Shown here piece by piece: positions 7,045-15,068 of a stretch of DNA of 64,000 bases. Within the stretch, counting starts at the first letter, position 1. Every line of letters starts with the position of its first letter. Below the pieces are notes generated by a model that saw only the letters and a list, made by a program, of their open reading frames with translations, had not been told where the DNA came from and ran no database searches. The DNA is from Aquibium microcysteis (GTDB lineage Bacteria; Pseudomonadota; Alphaproteobacteria; Rhizobiales; Rhizobiaceae): the NCBI RefSeq assembly GCF_014495845.1, contig NZ_CP061080.1:1601001-1665000 (forward strand), read 5' to 3'. The position numbers were made by a program, and so were the translations under genes.

Positions 7045-8081
7045 CAGGCGTCGACCTTCTCGTAGGGGACCGGAATGTCGACCGCCTTCTCCATCCATCC
7101 GGGCACAGGCAGGTTCTTGCCCCGCAGGAAGGCGGGGTTGAAGAGCTTGGACTGGTAGCGGGTGCCGTAGTCGCACAGGATGGTCACGATGGTGTGGCCC
7201 GGACCCATCTCCTTCGCCAGGCGGATCGCGCCGGCGATGTTGATGCCTGACGAGCCGCCGAGGCAGAGCCCCTCTTCCTGCACGAGGTCGAAGACGATCG
7301 GCAGCGCCTCCTCGTCCGGCACCTGGAAGGAGAAGTCGGGCGTGAAGCCGTCCAGATTGGCGGTGATGCGGCCCTGGCCGATGCCCTCGGTGATCGACGA
7401 GCCCTCCGACTTCAGCACGCCGTCGGTGTAGAAGGAATGCAGCGCCGCGCCGAGCGGATCGGCGAGCGCGATCTTCACGTCCCGGCCCCTGCCCTGCAGG
7501 CCCATGGCGGTGCCGGCTAGCGTTCCGCCGGTGCCGACCGCCGAGACGAAGCCGTCGACCTTGCCGTCGGTCTGGCGCCAGATCTCCTGCGCCGTCGTCT
7601 CGATGTGGCCCTCGCGGTTGGCGGTGTTGTCGAACTGGTTGGCCCAGATCGCGCCGTTCGGCTCGGTGCGGGCAAGCTCTTCGGCCAGCCGGCCCGACAG
7701 CTTCACGTAGTTGTTGGGGTTCTTGTAGGGCACGGCCGGAACCTCGATCAGTTCGGCCCCGAGCAGCCGGAGAGCGTCCTTCTTCTCCTGGCTCTGCGTG
7801 TCGGGAATGACGATGACGGTCCGGTAGCCGAGCGCCTTGGCGACGACGGTCAGGCCGATGCCGGTGTTGCCCGCCGTGCCCTCGACGATCACGCCCCCCG
7901 GCCGCAGCAGGCCCTTCTTCTCGGCGTCGCGGATGATGAACAGGCCGGCACGATCCTTCACCGACTGGCCGGGGTTCATGAATTCGGCCTTGCCGAGAAT
8001 CTCGCAGCCGGTTTCCTCCGACGCGCGCCGCAGGCGGATCAGTGGCGTGTTTCCGATCGCCTCGATGACGGAACGATACAT
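7044..8081 (-). CDS. cysK: Cysteine synthase (O-acetylserine sulfhydrylase), long Rhizobium-type
   Basis: 345 residues, fold-type II PLP enzyme making cysteine from O-acetylserine and sulfide. The PLP lysine is in NPGQSVKDRAG (about residue 42), the substrate loop is GTAGNTGIGL, the phosphate-binding loop is SAVGTGGTLAG, and SSGIN follows near the C-terminal third. It is longer than E. coli CysK (323) owing to an extended C-terminus (after YGTRYQSKLFNP) typical of alphaproteobacterial members. Transcribed first in cysK-alaX. PLP enzymes of this branch include cystathionine beta-synthases, but the lack of CBS domains and overall length favour cysteine synthase. Confidence 0.87.
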   Translation of the reverse strand: MYRSVIEAIGNTPLIRLRRASEETGCEILGKAEFMNPGQSVKDRAGLFIIRDAEKKGLLRPGGVIVEGTAGNTGIGLTVVAKALGYRTVIVIPDTQSQEKKDALRLLGAELIEVPAVPYKNPNNYVKLSGRLAEELARTEPNGAIWANQFDNTANREGHIETTAQEIWRQTDGKVDGFVSAVGTGGTLAGTAMGLQGRGRDVKIALADPLGAALHSFYTDGVLKSEGSSITEGIGQGRITANLDGFTPDFSFQVPDEEALPIVFDLVQEEGLCLGGSSGINIAGAIRLAKEMGPGHTIVTILCDYGTRYQSKLFNPAFLRGKNLPVPGWMEKAVDIPVPYEKVDA

Positions 8082-8256
8082 GGGGTGTCTTCCTTCCTGT
8101 CGGGTTCGCGTCCAGAATTCCGAGCTTTGGGCCGTCCGCGGATTTGTTTTCTGGTCTACGAAGCACGACAGGCGCTTTCAAGAAGGGATTTTTCGCCGAG
8201 CCGGGGATCGACGCGATATTCGTCCGGCGGTCCGCCGGAGCGGGAAAAACCTTCGA

Positions 8257-8286
8257 TGATCCAGTCGCGCGCCGCGGTCGTATGTG
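8257..8286 (+). promoter_or_regulatory. Candidate ECF11 (RpoE/ChrR-type) promoter upstream of the ChrR-like gene
   Basis: TGATCC (8257-8262), exactly 18 bases, then TATGTG (8281-8286), 68 bases before the ChrR-like start. I recall RpoE-ChrR promoters of Rhodobacter having a TGATC(C) -35 element with an 18-base spacer. The -10 half here matches only partly, so the call is tentative. Confidence 0.35.
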
Positions 8287-8353
8287 GCGCAAGGACGAAA
8301 AACCGAATAGATTGCAGAGCAGAAGGGCGATGGCACAACAGAGACGAGGCGAG

Positions 8354-9001
8354 ATGACATCGGACGCCACCGACACGATCGACACGCTGATCGCGCGCTA
8401 CGTCGCGGGCAACCTGCCCACGCCCGCGCGCGTGCTCGTCGCCTCGCACCTGGAGCTGAAGCCGCGCAGCCGTGCGCTGGCGCGCGGCCTCGAGGTCATG
8501 GCGGGCGAGGAGCTCGAGCATGAACAGCCAAGGCCGCTGTCCGATCGCGCCAGCCGGCTCGCGGCCATCCTCGACAGCGATGCTCCCGCTCCGATCGTGC
8601 TGCCGCAGCAGCCCCGCAATGCGGTGTTTCCGCGCGCCCTGCGCGATTTCGTCGGTTTCGACGCCGACGAGACCCCCTGGCGCACCAAGATGCCCGGCTT
8701 CCGCGAGCACGAGCTCGGCGACATCGAAGGTTTTCACGTCTCCCTGTTCTGGATCAGGCCGGGTCGCCGGATCCCCACCCACACGCATGGCGGCGTTGAA
8801 CTCTCGCTGGTTCTGGACGGCGCCTTCACCGACGTCCATGGCCGCTACGGCCGCGGCGACATCTCCATCGCCGACGAGACCGTGGAGCATCGTCCGACGG
8901 CCGAGATGGATCGCCCGTGCATCGGCATGGCGATCACCGACGCGCCGCTGAGGCTGACGGGCTCCATCCCCCGCCGCCTGATGGACATCATCGGCGGCTG
9001 A
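8354..9001 (+). CDS. ChrR-like cupin protein (anti-sigma factor homologue without N-terminal zinc site)
   Basis: 215 residues with the two-domain layout of ChrR, the zinc anti-sigma factor that holds the singlet-oxygen sigma factor RpoE. The N-terminal helical domain is recognisable (LIARYVAGNLP..RVLVASHL), but of the zinc ligands H6, H31, C35 and C38 of ChrR only the second His (H32 here) remains; the cysteine positions are Lys36 and Ser39. The C-terminal cupin keeps its metal ligands: THTHGGVE gives H143, H145 and E149, and H179 follows, offset by two from the published ChrR residues. No sigma-factor gene is adjacent. The ATG at 8354 has GAGG 4 bases upstream; an in-frame ATG at 8330 is an alternative adding eight residues. 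Confidence 0.82.
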   Translation: MTSDATDTIDTLIARYVAGNLPTPARVLVASHLELKPRSRALARGLEVMAGEELEHEQPRPLSDRASRLAAILDSDAPAPIVLPQQPRNAVFPRALRDFVGFDADETPWRTKMPGFREHELGDIEGFHVSLFWIRPGRRIPTHTHGGVELSLVLDGAFTDVHGRYGRGDISIADETVEHRPTAEMDRPCIGMAITDAPLRLTGSIPRRLMDIIGG

Positions 9002-9055
9002 CGGCGCGCCGGGTCGGCCCGGCGCCCCCTTTCTCCCTTCGACGGAGCACGAAGC

Positions 9056-9856
9056 ATGACGCTCTACCGCGCCAAGCCGTCTGACGGTATTGCCTGGATC
9101 ACGGGAGCGAGCACCGGGATCGGCCGGGCACTGGCGCTCGAGCTCGTTCGGCGCGGCTGGGTCGTGGCGGCGACCGCGCGCGGCGAGGACAAGCTCGCCT
9201 CCCTCGCCGGCGAGGCAGCCGCACGCGGCGGCCGCGTGGTGCCGTTTCCGTGCGACGTCACCGACCAGACGCGCATGGCGGCCACCGTGGCGGCGATCGA
9301 AGCGGAGCTCGGTCCCATCGCGCTCGCCGTGTTCAATGCCGGCAACTACTTCCCCACCAAGGGCGAGCGGCTGTCGGTCGACAACTTCGTCAAGACCTAC
9401 GAGATCAACCTTTTCGGCGTGGTCAACGGCCTCGTGCCGGCGGTCGACGCGATGAAGCCACGCGGCTTCGGCCAGGTGGCCATCGTCGGCTCGGTGTCCG
9501 GCTATGGCGGGCTGCCGCTCGCCTCGGCCTACGGCGCATCGAAGGCGGCCGTGAACAACATGGCGCAGGCGCTGAAGTTCGACTTCGACAAGATGAACAT
9601 CCGCATCCAGGTCATCAATCCCGGCTTCGTCGACACCCCGCTGACCGAGAAGAACACCTTTCCGATGCCCGGGCTGATGAAGGTCGAGGACGCGACGCGC
9701 CGGCTGGCCGACGGTCTGGCGAACGGCGGCTTCGAGGTCTGCTTCCCGCGCCGGCTGGCCTGGACGCTGAAGCTCGTGAACCTCCTGCCGCACGCGCTCT
9801 ATTTCCCGCTGATGAAGCGGGCGATGGGCTGGGACAAGCGGCCCCTCAGGCCCTGA
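9056..9856 (+). CDS. SDR-family NAD(P)-dependent oxidoreductase
   Basis: 266 residues, classical short-chain dehydrogenase. The cofactor motif is TGASTGIG (about residues 16-23), NAG at about 98-100, the active-site Ser in GSVSGYGG (about 147), and Tyr-x3-Lys as YGASK (about 160-164). The C-terminal extension (RRLAWTLKLVNLLPHALYFPLMKR) is hydrophobic and may associate with the membrane. I recall an SDR of this kind in RpoE/ChrR-controlled operons, which fits the ChrR-like gene 54 bases upstream; this link is inference. Its last 11 bases overlap the 3' end of the convergent transporter gene. Substrate unknown. Confidence 0.88.
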   Translation: MTLYRAKPSDGIAWITGASTGIGRALALELVRRGWVVAATARGEDKLASLAGEAAARGGRVVPFPCDVTDQTRMAATVAAIEAELGPIALAVFNAGNYFPTKGERLSVDNFVKTYEINLFGVVNGLVPAVDAMKPRGFGQVAIVGSVSGYGGLPLASAYGASKAAVNNMAQALKFDFDKMNIRIQVINPGFVDTPLTEKNTFPMPGLMKVEDATRRLADGLANGGFEVCFPRRLAWTLKLVNLLPHALYFPLMKRAMGWDKRPLRP

Positions 9857-11171
9857 GCGCGGACGAGCGCTCCTCGATCGTCCGCCGCAGCGAAGCCTGC
9901 TCGAGCCGGTCCAGCGGAAAACCCCACATCAGAGCGATCGCTGCCAGCTTGAGCGCGACCGGCGGCCAGACGTAGAGCGCCACCAGTGCGCCGATCGATG
10001 CCTCGTCGTTCGCCGCGCCCGCCGCCGCATTGAAGCCGGCGAGACCCAGCAGCGGAAAGACCATGCCGACGCCTGCCGCCAGCGAAAGCTTGGTGGCGAG
10101 GCTCCAGGCGGCGAAATAGGCGCCCGAGCGCTGCTCTCCCGAGGTCGCCGTATCGACGTCGATCACGTCGGCCTGGATCGCCGGCGGCAGCGACAGGTCG
10201 AAGCCGAGCAGCAGGCCGGTCGCCACGCAGATCGCCGCGAACCCCGCCACGTCGCCGGTGCCGAGCAGCGGCACGAGCGAGAAGATCGCGCAGTTCGCGA
10301 GCATGGCGACGCACCAGGCGCGATGCTTGCTCGTCCGCCGCGCCGCCCAGAGCGCCAGCGGCACGCCGCCGATGCCCGCGAGGAAATAGAGGAAGAGCAG
10401 CGGCCCGCGCATGTCGGGCTCGCCGATGCGGGCGGCGACGAAATAGAGGAAAAGTGTCGCCGGGATGCCGTTGGCCAGTCCGTTGAGGAAATAGGCCGCG
10501 ATGAGGCGGCGGAACGGGGCGTTGCCCGCCATCCGGGCGAGACCGGCCCCGAGCGGGATGCTCGACACGGTGTGGTCGACCGGTTCGGGGACGAGGCGCA
10601 CGGCGAGCGCACCGAAGAGGGCGAGGCCGGCCGCGACCGACAATCCGAGCACCGCCAGTCCCCCCAGCCCGCCGGCCTGCCCGAAGCCGATCGCGAAGGG
10701 CAGCGCGATGGCGATCAGTGTGCCGGCGAGCGTGAGACTCTCGCGCATGCCGGCAATTCGCGCCCGCTCGGCATAGTCGCCGGCGAGTTCGGCACCCCAG
10801 GCGGTATAGGACAGCATCGCGCCGGTGAAGCCGAGCGACAGGACCATCCCCCAGCCGGCGAGGTGGACGACCCCGGCGTCGGCCGACGGCCAGAACAGCA
10901 TCAGCGCCGCCAGTCCGCACACGGGCAGCGACAGCGCGAAGACGGCGCGCCGGCGCCCCATCGCCGGCCGCCAGCGGTCGGCGAGCCAGCCGACCAGCGG
11001 GTCGTTCACCGCGTCGAAGATGCGCACGACGAGCAGGGCTGCGCCGACCGCACCGAGCGAAAGTCCAAGCGTTTCCGTGTAATAGGTCGGGACGATGATG
11101 TAGAGCGGCAGGGTGAGCGCGGCGAGCGGGACGGCCGGGAGGGCATAGAAGAGAAGCAGGCGGATGGGCAT
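9846..11171 (-). CDS. MFS transporter, GPH (glycoside-pentoside-hexuronide:cation symporter) type
   Basis: 441 residues, about twelve helices. The GPH/MelB-like subfamily is indicated by FDAVNDPLVGWLADRW in the 2-3 loop, with the paired acidic residues that bind cation and sugar in MelB, followed by GRRR, and by DVIDVDTATSGEQRSGAYF in the central loop. GPH proteins import sugars with Na+ or H+, but this branch, with a homologue that I recall in RpoE/ChrR regulons, may carry something else. ATG at 11171. It converges on and overlaps the SDR gene, so neither has room for a conventional intrinsic terminator between them. Confidence 0.85.
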   Translation of the reverse strand: MPIRLLLFYALPAVPLAALTLPLYIIVPTYYTETLGLSLGAVGAALLVVRIFDAVNDPLVGWLADRWRPAMGRRRAVFALSLPVCGLAALMLFWPSADAGVVHLAGWGMVLSLGFTGAMLSYTAWGAELAGDYAERARIAGMRESLTLAGTLIAIALPFAIGFGQAGGLGGLAVLGLSVAAGLALFGALAVRLVPEPVDHTVSSIPLGAGLARMAGNAPFRRLIAAYFLNGLANGIPATLFLYFVAARIGEPDMRGPLLFLYFLAGIGGVPLALWAARRTSKHRAWCVAMLANCAIFSLVPLLGTGDVAGFAAICVATGLLLGFDLSLPPAIQADVIDVDTATSGEQRSGAYFAAWSLATKLSLAAGVGMVFPLLGLAGFNAAAGAANDEASIGALVALYVWPPVALKLAAIALMWGFPLDRLEQASLRRTIEERSSALRA

Positions 11172-11347
11172 GGCGGTTCCGGCGCATGTGGACGTGCCTG
11201 ACCTGTACGCAGGACAGTGCGGATCGGTTGCGCCGACGGCGGCAGGCCTCTGGGCCGTGCGGCCCGCCGCCGCCGATCGGCCGTTTGCCCGTTCCAACGC
11301 GGCAGCCGAGGCGCTAAGGCAGACGCAGAGGGACGAGGACCGAATCC

Positions 11348-12328
11348 GTGCGGCGCATGATGCTTTTCCTGGGACTGGCGGCGGTGCTGATCGCCGCCGC
11401 TGCAATCGTCTGGTACACGGGGCCGCGCGTCGCCCGCGACACGACCCTCACCTTCGATCCTGCGACGATCGGAACGGATCTCGACACCTGGCTCGCCGAA
11501 CGGGAGGCTCGCGTTCCGGGCATCCGGCCGGGACTGGAGAAGGAGATCGTCTGGGCCTTCCCCGCCTCCAAGGCGCGGACGCCGCTGGCTATCGTCTACG
11601 TCCACGGCTTCTCCGCCTCCAAGCAGGAGATCCGGCCGCTGCCCGACCAGGTCGCCGAGGCGCTCGGCGCCAACCTGTTCTACACGCGCCTGACAGGCCA
11701 CGGACAGGACGGCGCGGCGATGGCGACCGCCACCGTGAATGCCTGGGTCAACGATTTCGCCGAAGCGATCGCCGTCGGCGAGCGGCTGGGCGAAAGGGTG
11801 GTGGTCGTCGCCACGTCCACCGGCGCTTCCATCGCCAGCTGGGCGGCCACCGAACCCGGCTTCGCCGAGCGGATGGCCGGCGTGGTGCTGGTGTCGCCCA
11901 ACTACGGCGTCCAGGCCGGCGGGGCGGGCCTGCTCGCCGGCCCGTGGGGCCTGCAGATCGCGCGCCTGGTGGCCGGCGACGAGCGCAGCTTCGAGCCCGC
12001 CAACGAAAGCCAGGGCCGGTTCTGGACGACGCGCTATCCGATCGAGGCAGTGATGCCGATGAGCGCCGTGGTGGCGATGGCCGCCGAGGCGCCGGTGGAA
12101 CGCGCCGCGGTGCCGGCGCTGTTCGTGTTCTCGGATGCCGACGCGGTGGTTCGTCCGGATCTGACGCGGGCGGTCGCTGCGCGCTGGGGCGCGCCGCATG
12201 CGCTGGTCGCCGTGGAGGACTCCGGAGATACGTCGAACCACGTCATCGCCGGCGACGCGCTGTCGCCCGGCACCACCGACCGCCTCGCCGCAGCGGTCAC
12301 CGAATGGATCCATGCCCTGCCGCAGTGA
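11348..12328 (+). CDS. Membrane-anchored or exported alpha/beta hydrolase
   Basis: 326 residues. Residues 1-23 form a hydrophobic segment (MLFLGLAAVLIAAAAIVWY), a signal anchor. The hydrolase fold shows the oxyanion loop YVHGFSASKQE (about residue 85), the nucleophile elbow ATSTGAS (about residue 158, with Ala in place of the first Gly of G-x-S-x-G), an acidic residue in FSDADAVV (about 265) and the catalytic His in SNHVIAG (about 297). Lipase or esterase activity is likely; substrate unknown. GTG at 11348 is used; an ATG three codons downstream would remove only MRR. Transcribed divergently from the GPH transporter across 176 bases. Confidence 0.83.
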   Translation: MRRMMLFLGLAAVLIAAAAIVWYTGPRVARDTTLTFDPATIGTDLDTWLAEREARVPGIRPGLEKEIVWAFPASKARTPLAIVYVHGFSASKQEIRPLPDQVAEALGANLFYTRLTGHGQDGAAMATATVNAWVNDFAEAIAVGERLGERVVVVATSTGASIASWAATEPGFAERMAGVVLVSPNYGVQAGGAGLLAGPWGLQIARLVAGDERSFEPANESQGRFWTTRYPIEAVMPMSAVVAMAAEAPVERAAVPALFVFSDADAVVRPDLTRAVAARWGAPHALVAVEDSGDTSNHVIAGDALSPGTTDRLAAAVTEWIHALPQ

Positions 12329-12374
12329 CCACGACGACCGCCGCCGACCCTCGCAGCGGCGGTCCGCCCTTTCC

Positions 12375-13196
12375 TCAGCGCGCCATCAGCGTCAGGCAGG
12401 GCGGGTTCTCGATGATGGAACGCGTCGTGCCGCCGAAGATCATCTCGCGCAGCCGCGAATGGCTGAAGGCGCCGAGGACCAGAAGGTCGGCGTTCTTGCC
12501 GCGCACGGTCCGCTCCATCACCTGCGCACGTGACCAGTCTCCCGAGGTCGCCGCCTCGACCGCGACCCGGACGCCATGGCGCGCCAGGGCGGCCGCTATA
12601 TCCGCGCCGGGAAGCGGTACGCCCTCGCCCGCGATGGGATCGATGGTGAGCAGCGTCGTCTCCTCGGCCGCGACCAGGAAGGGAAGCGCGTCGAAGGCGG
12701 CGCGGGCAGCTTCGCGCGAGCCGTTCCAGGCCACGACCGCGCGCTTCACCTCGGCCCGGATGGGCCGCTCCCTGGGGAGCAGCAGCACCGGCCGCCCGGC
12801 ACCCTGGATCAGGGTATCGATGTCGGGCGAGCCTCCCTCCCCGCCCGACCCGGTCACGACGACGTCGCCGCAGCGCGCGCTTTCCAGCGCCGACAGCGCG
12901 CTGTCGCCCGAGAAACTGCGCAGCGGTCGCCACTCGAAGGACAGGTCGGTCGCGGCCATCCGTGCAGAAAACAGGTCGCCGAGCCGCTTCTCGCGGGCGC
13001 GGTTGATGTCCTCGCTGGCGCCGATCAGCGTGGCATCCGGAAAGCCCATCGGCGAAGCGATCGGCATCGGCAGGGCCTCGGCATGCACGCCGACGAGCAC
13101 CGCGCCGAAACGCGTTGCGAGCGCCACGGCGGCATCGAGCGCGGCCGGCGCTCCGGCCTCGTCCTGCAGCACGGCGACGATGGTCTTGTAGGTCAT
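12375..13196 (-). CDS. Universal stress protein with two UspA domains
   Basis: 273 residues made of two Usp folds in tandem. The second domain has AWNGSREAARA and the ATP-binding signature LGAFSHSRLREMIFGGTTRSI (G-x2-G-x9-G-S/T type, about residues 243-263). The first domain lacks that signature and is degenerate, which is usual for tandem Usp proteins. These proteins bind ATP and promote survival in stress. The gene is convergent with the upstream hydrolase, with 46 bases between. Confidence 0.9.
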   Translation of the reverse strand: MTYKTIVAVLQDEAGAPAALDAAVALATRFGAVLVGVHAEALPMPIASPMGFPDATLIGASEDINRAREKRLGDLFSARMAATDLSFEWRPLRSFSGDSALSALESARCGDVVVTGSGGEGGSPDIDTLIQGAGRPVLLLPRERPIRAEVKRAVVAWNGSREAARAAFDALPFLVAAEETTLLTIDPIAGEGVPLPGADIAAALARHGVRVAVEAATSGDWSRAQVMERTVRGKNADLLVLGAFSHSRLREMIFGGTTRSIIENPPCLTLMAR

Positions 13197-13292
13197 GGGA
13201 CCGCTCCTCTCCCGAATGGACGGCGGGAGACTAGCACAGCCGGAGCGAACGGTGCTGCGCTTTCGCTGCGGTCCGCGCGGTCCGCGGATGCC

Positions 13293-14042
13293 TCAGCCCG
13301 GATGCGCGGCCTGCGCCTTTCCGGCGACCATGGCTTCGACGGCGGCGACGGCCGGCGCGAGTGCCGCCTCCGAGCGGGCGCGCACGACGAGCTCGGTCCA
13401 GAACCTGCCGTCGAGATATTTCGGATAGGAACCGATGATCGTGTCGGGATGCGCCTTCTGGATGGCGCCCAGCGCATCGCCGATCGTGCCTTCGCCAAAG
13501 GGACACTGGACGGTGGCGGAGATCAGCTTCGTGCCGGTCTTCAGCGTCGGCACGACGTTGTCGAGCATGGCCTGGAAGATCGACGGCACGCCCGCCATGA
13601 CGTGCACGTTGCCGATGCGGAAGCCCGGCGCCATCGAGATCGGGTTGTCGATGTGGTCGGCGCCCCGCGGCATCCGCGCCATCCGCTTGCGCGCTTCGGT
13701 GAACTCCATCTCGCGGGCCGCGTAATGTGCCTCGAGCATGGCATAGGCGCGCGCGTCGTAGCCGCAGGGAACGCCGAAGGCCTTCGAGACCGAATCGGCG
13801 GTGATGTCGTCATGCGTCGGACCGATGCCCCCGGTGGTGAAGACGTAGGTGTATCGCGCGCGAACCGCGTTGATGGCCGCCACGATCTCGTCCTCCTCGT
13901 CGGGGACGATCCGGACTTCCTTCAGGTCGATGCCGATCGCCGTCATGATGTCGGCGAGGTGGCCGATGTTCCTGTCCTTGGTCCGGCCGGAGAGGATTTC
14001 GTCGCCGATGACGACCATGGCGGCAGTGACGATTTCTGGCAT
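13293..14042 (-). CDS. CinA-like molybdopterin-binding domain protein
   Basis: 249 residues corresponding to the N-terminal MoCF-biosynthesis domain of CinA (competence/damage-inducible protein A), without the C-terminal deamidase domain. Conserved are VIGDEILSGRTKDRN near the N-terminus and TTGGIGPTHDDITADSVSKAFG (about residues 69-90). In this family the domain acts as an ADP-ribose or nucleotide pyrophosphatase, or is of uncertain role. Transcribed from the 197-base region it shares with wrbA. Confidence 0.88.
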   Translation of the reverse strand: MPEIVTAAMVVIGDEILSGRTKDRNIGHLADIMTAIGIDLKEVRIVPDEEDEIVAAINAVRARYTYVFTTGGIGPTHDDITADSVSKAFGVPCGYDARAYAMLEAHYAAREMEFTEARKRMARMPRGADHIDNPISMAPGFRIGNVHVMAGVPSIFQAMLDNVVPTLKTGTKLISATVQCPFGEGTIGDALGAIQKAHPDTIIGSYPKYLDGRFWTELVVRARSEAALAPAVAAVEAMVAGKAQAAHPG

Positions 14043-14239
14043 CGGGGCTCTCCGGCAAACGTGAAATCGACATAGCGCCCGGCCGGGTCCGCAGCAATGG
14101 CGTTGTATCGGTGAACGAACCGTGCTGCGATCCGGCTGTTCCGTAGACGATGACTGCGCCCTAGATTGAGAGGAGACCGGGATGAGGCTGCAACCGACGG
14201 ATGCGGGGAGCCCGGCAGGCGAAACCGAAGGAGACAGAC

Positions 14240-14839
14240 ATGGCGAAGGTACTCGTCCTCTATTATTCGAGCTGGGGCCACATGGAAGCGATGGCGAAGG
14301 CCGCCGCCGAGGGTGCGGCGGAAGCCGGCGCGACCGTGACCGTGAAGCGCGTTCCCGAACTCGTTCCCGAGGAGGTCGCCAAGGCCGCCTACTACAAGCT
14401 CGACCAGGAGGCGCCGATCGCCGATCCGCTGGAGCTCGAGAACTATGACGCCATCATCTTCGGCATCTCGACGCGCTATGGCGCGATGTCCTCGCAGATG
14501 AAGAACTTCATCGACCAGACCGGTCCGCTCTGGGCCAAGGGCGCGCTGATCAACAAGGTCGCCTCGGTCATGGTGTCGACCGCCACGCAGCATGGCGGCG
14601 CCGAGTTCGCCATCATCTCCACCCAGGTCTCGCTGCAGCACCACGGCATGATCATCGTGCCGCTCTCCTATGCCTACCAGGGCCAGTCCGGCAACGACGT
14701 CGTCCGCGGCGGCGCGCCCTACGGCATGACCACGACGTCGAACACCGACGGCTCGCGCATGCCCTCCGAGCAGGAGATCGAAGGCGCGAAGTTCCAGGGC
14801 AAGCGCGTCGCGGAGATCGCGGCGAAGCTGCACGGCTGA
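14240..14839 (+). CDS. wrbA: NAD(P)H:quinone oxidoreductase WrbA
   Basis: 199 residues, flavodoxin-like FMN enzyme performing two-electron reduction of quinones, protecting against oxidative stress. The FMN loop is YYSSWGHME near the N-terminus, with [17 protein letters not shown] and [10 protein letters not shown] in the middle and YGMTTTS toward the C-terminus, all WrbA-specific. Length is normal (about 198). The ATG at 14240 has AAGGAG 7 bases upstream. A partly palindromic stretch at 14116-14142 in the upstream region may hold a stress promoter for this gene or for the divergent cinA-like gene. Confidence 0.95.
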   Translation: MAKVLVLYYSSWGHMEAMAKAAAEGAAEAGATVTVKRVPELVPEEVAKAAYYKLDQEAPIADPLELENYDAIIFGISTRYGAMSSQMKNFIDQTGPLWAKGALINKVASVMVSTATQHGGAEFAIISTQVSLQHHGMIIVPLSYAYQGQSGNDVVRGGAPYGMTTTSNTDGSRMPSEQEIEGAKFQGKRVAEIAAKLHG

Positions 14840-14931
14840 GTCCGCGGCGCGGCTTCGCTCGCCGCGCTGCCGTGCGGCCGCGTCGCGCTGCACGGCCCGG
14901 CCGGAGCGCGTCCCTCCATCACGCATCGCCG

Positions 14932-15037
14932 GCGGGGCGGCCTTCGGGTCGCCCCGCTTCGCATGGCACGGCGGGCAGGCCCATTGATCTCCGCCGCGCG
15001 GCGGGGCAGACCTTCGTCTGCCGACGCCCTCCGGGCG
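14932..15037. terminator. Three consecutive hairpins after wrbA
   Basis: Hairpin 1 (14932-14957): an 11-base-pair GC stem closed by a TTCG loop. Hairpin 2 (15005-15022): GGCAGAC and GTCTGCC around CTTC. Hairpin 3 (15025-15037): CGCCC and GGGCG around TCC. The first is strong enough to end wrbA transcription, although no T-run follows. All lie in the 229-base gap before the next hydrolase gene, which otherwise shows no coding signal. Confidence 0.5.
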
Positions 15038-15068
15038 ACACGGCCCCAACGAAACGGGAGACCCGCCG

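Noticed and set aside
11190..11240. ECF11-like promoter (CGATCC-N18) in front of the GPH transporter on the minus strand
   Set aside because: The -35 element has a mismatch and the bases at the -10 position (GTCAGG) do not fit.
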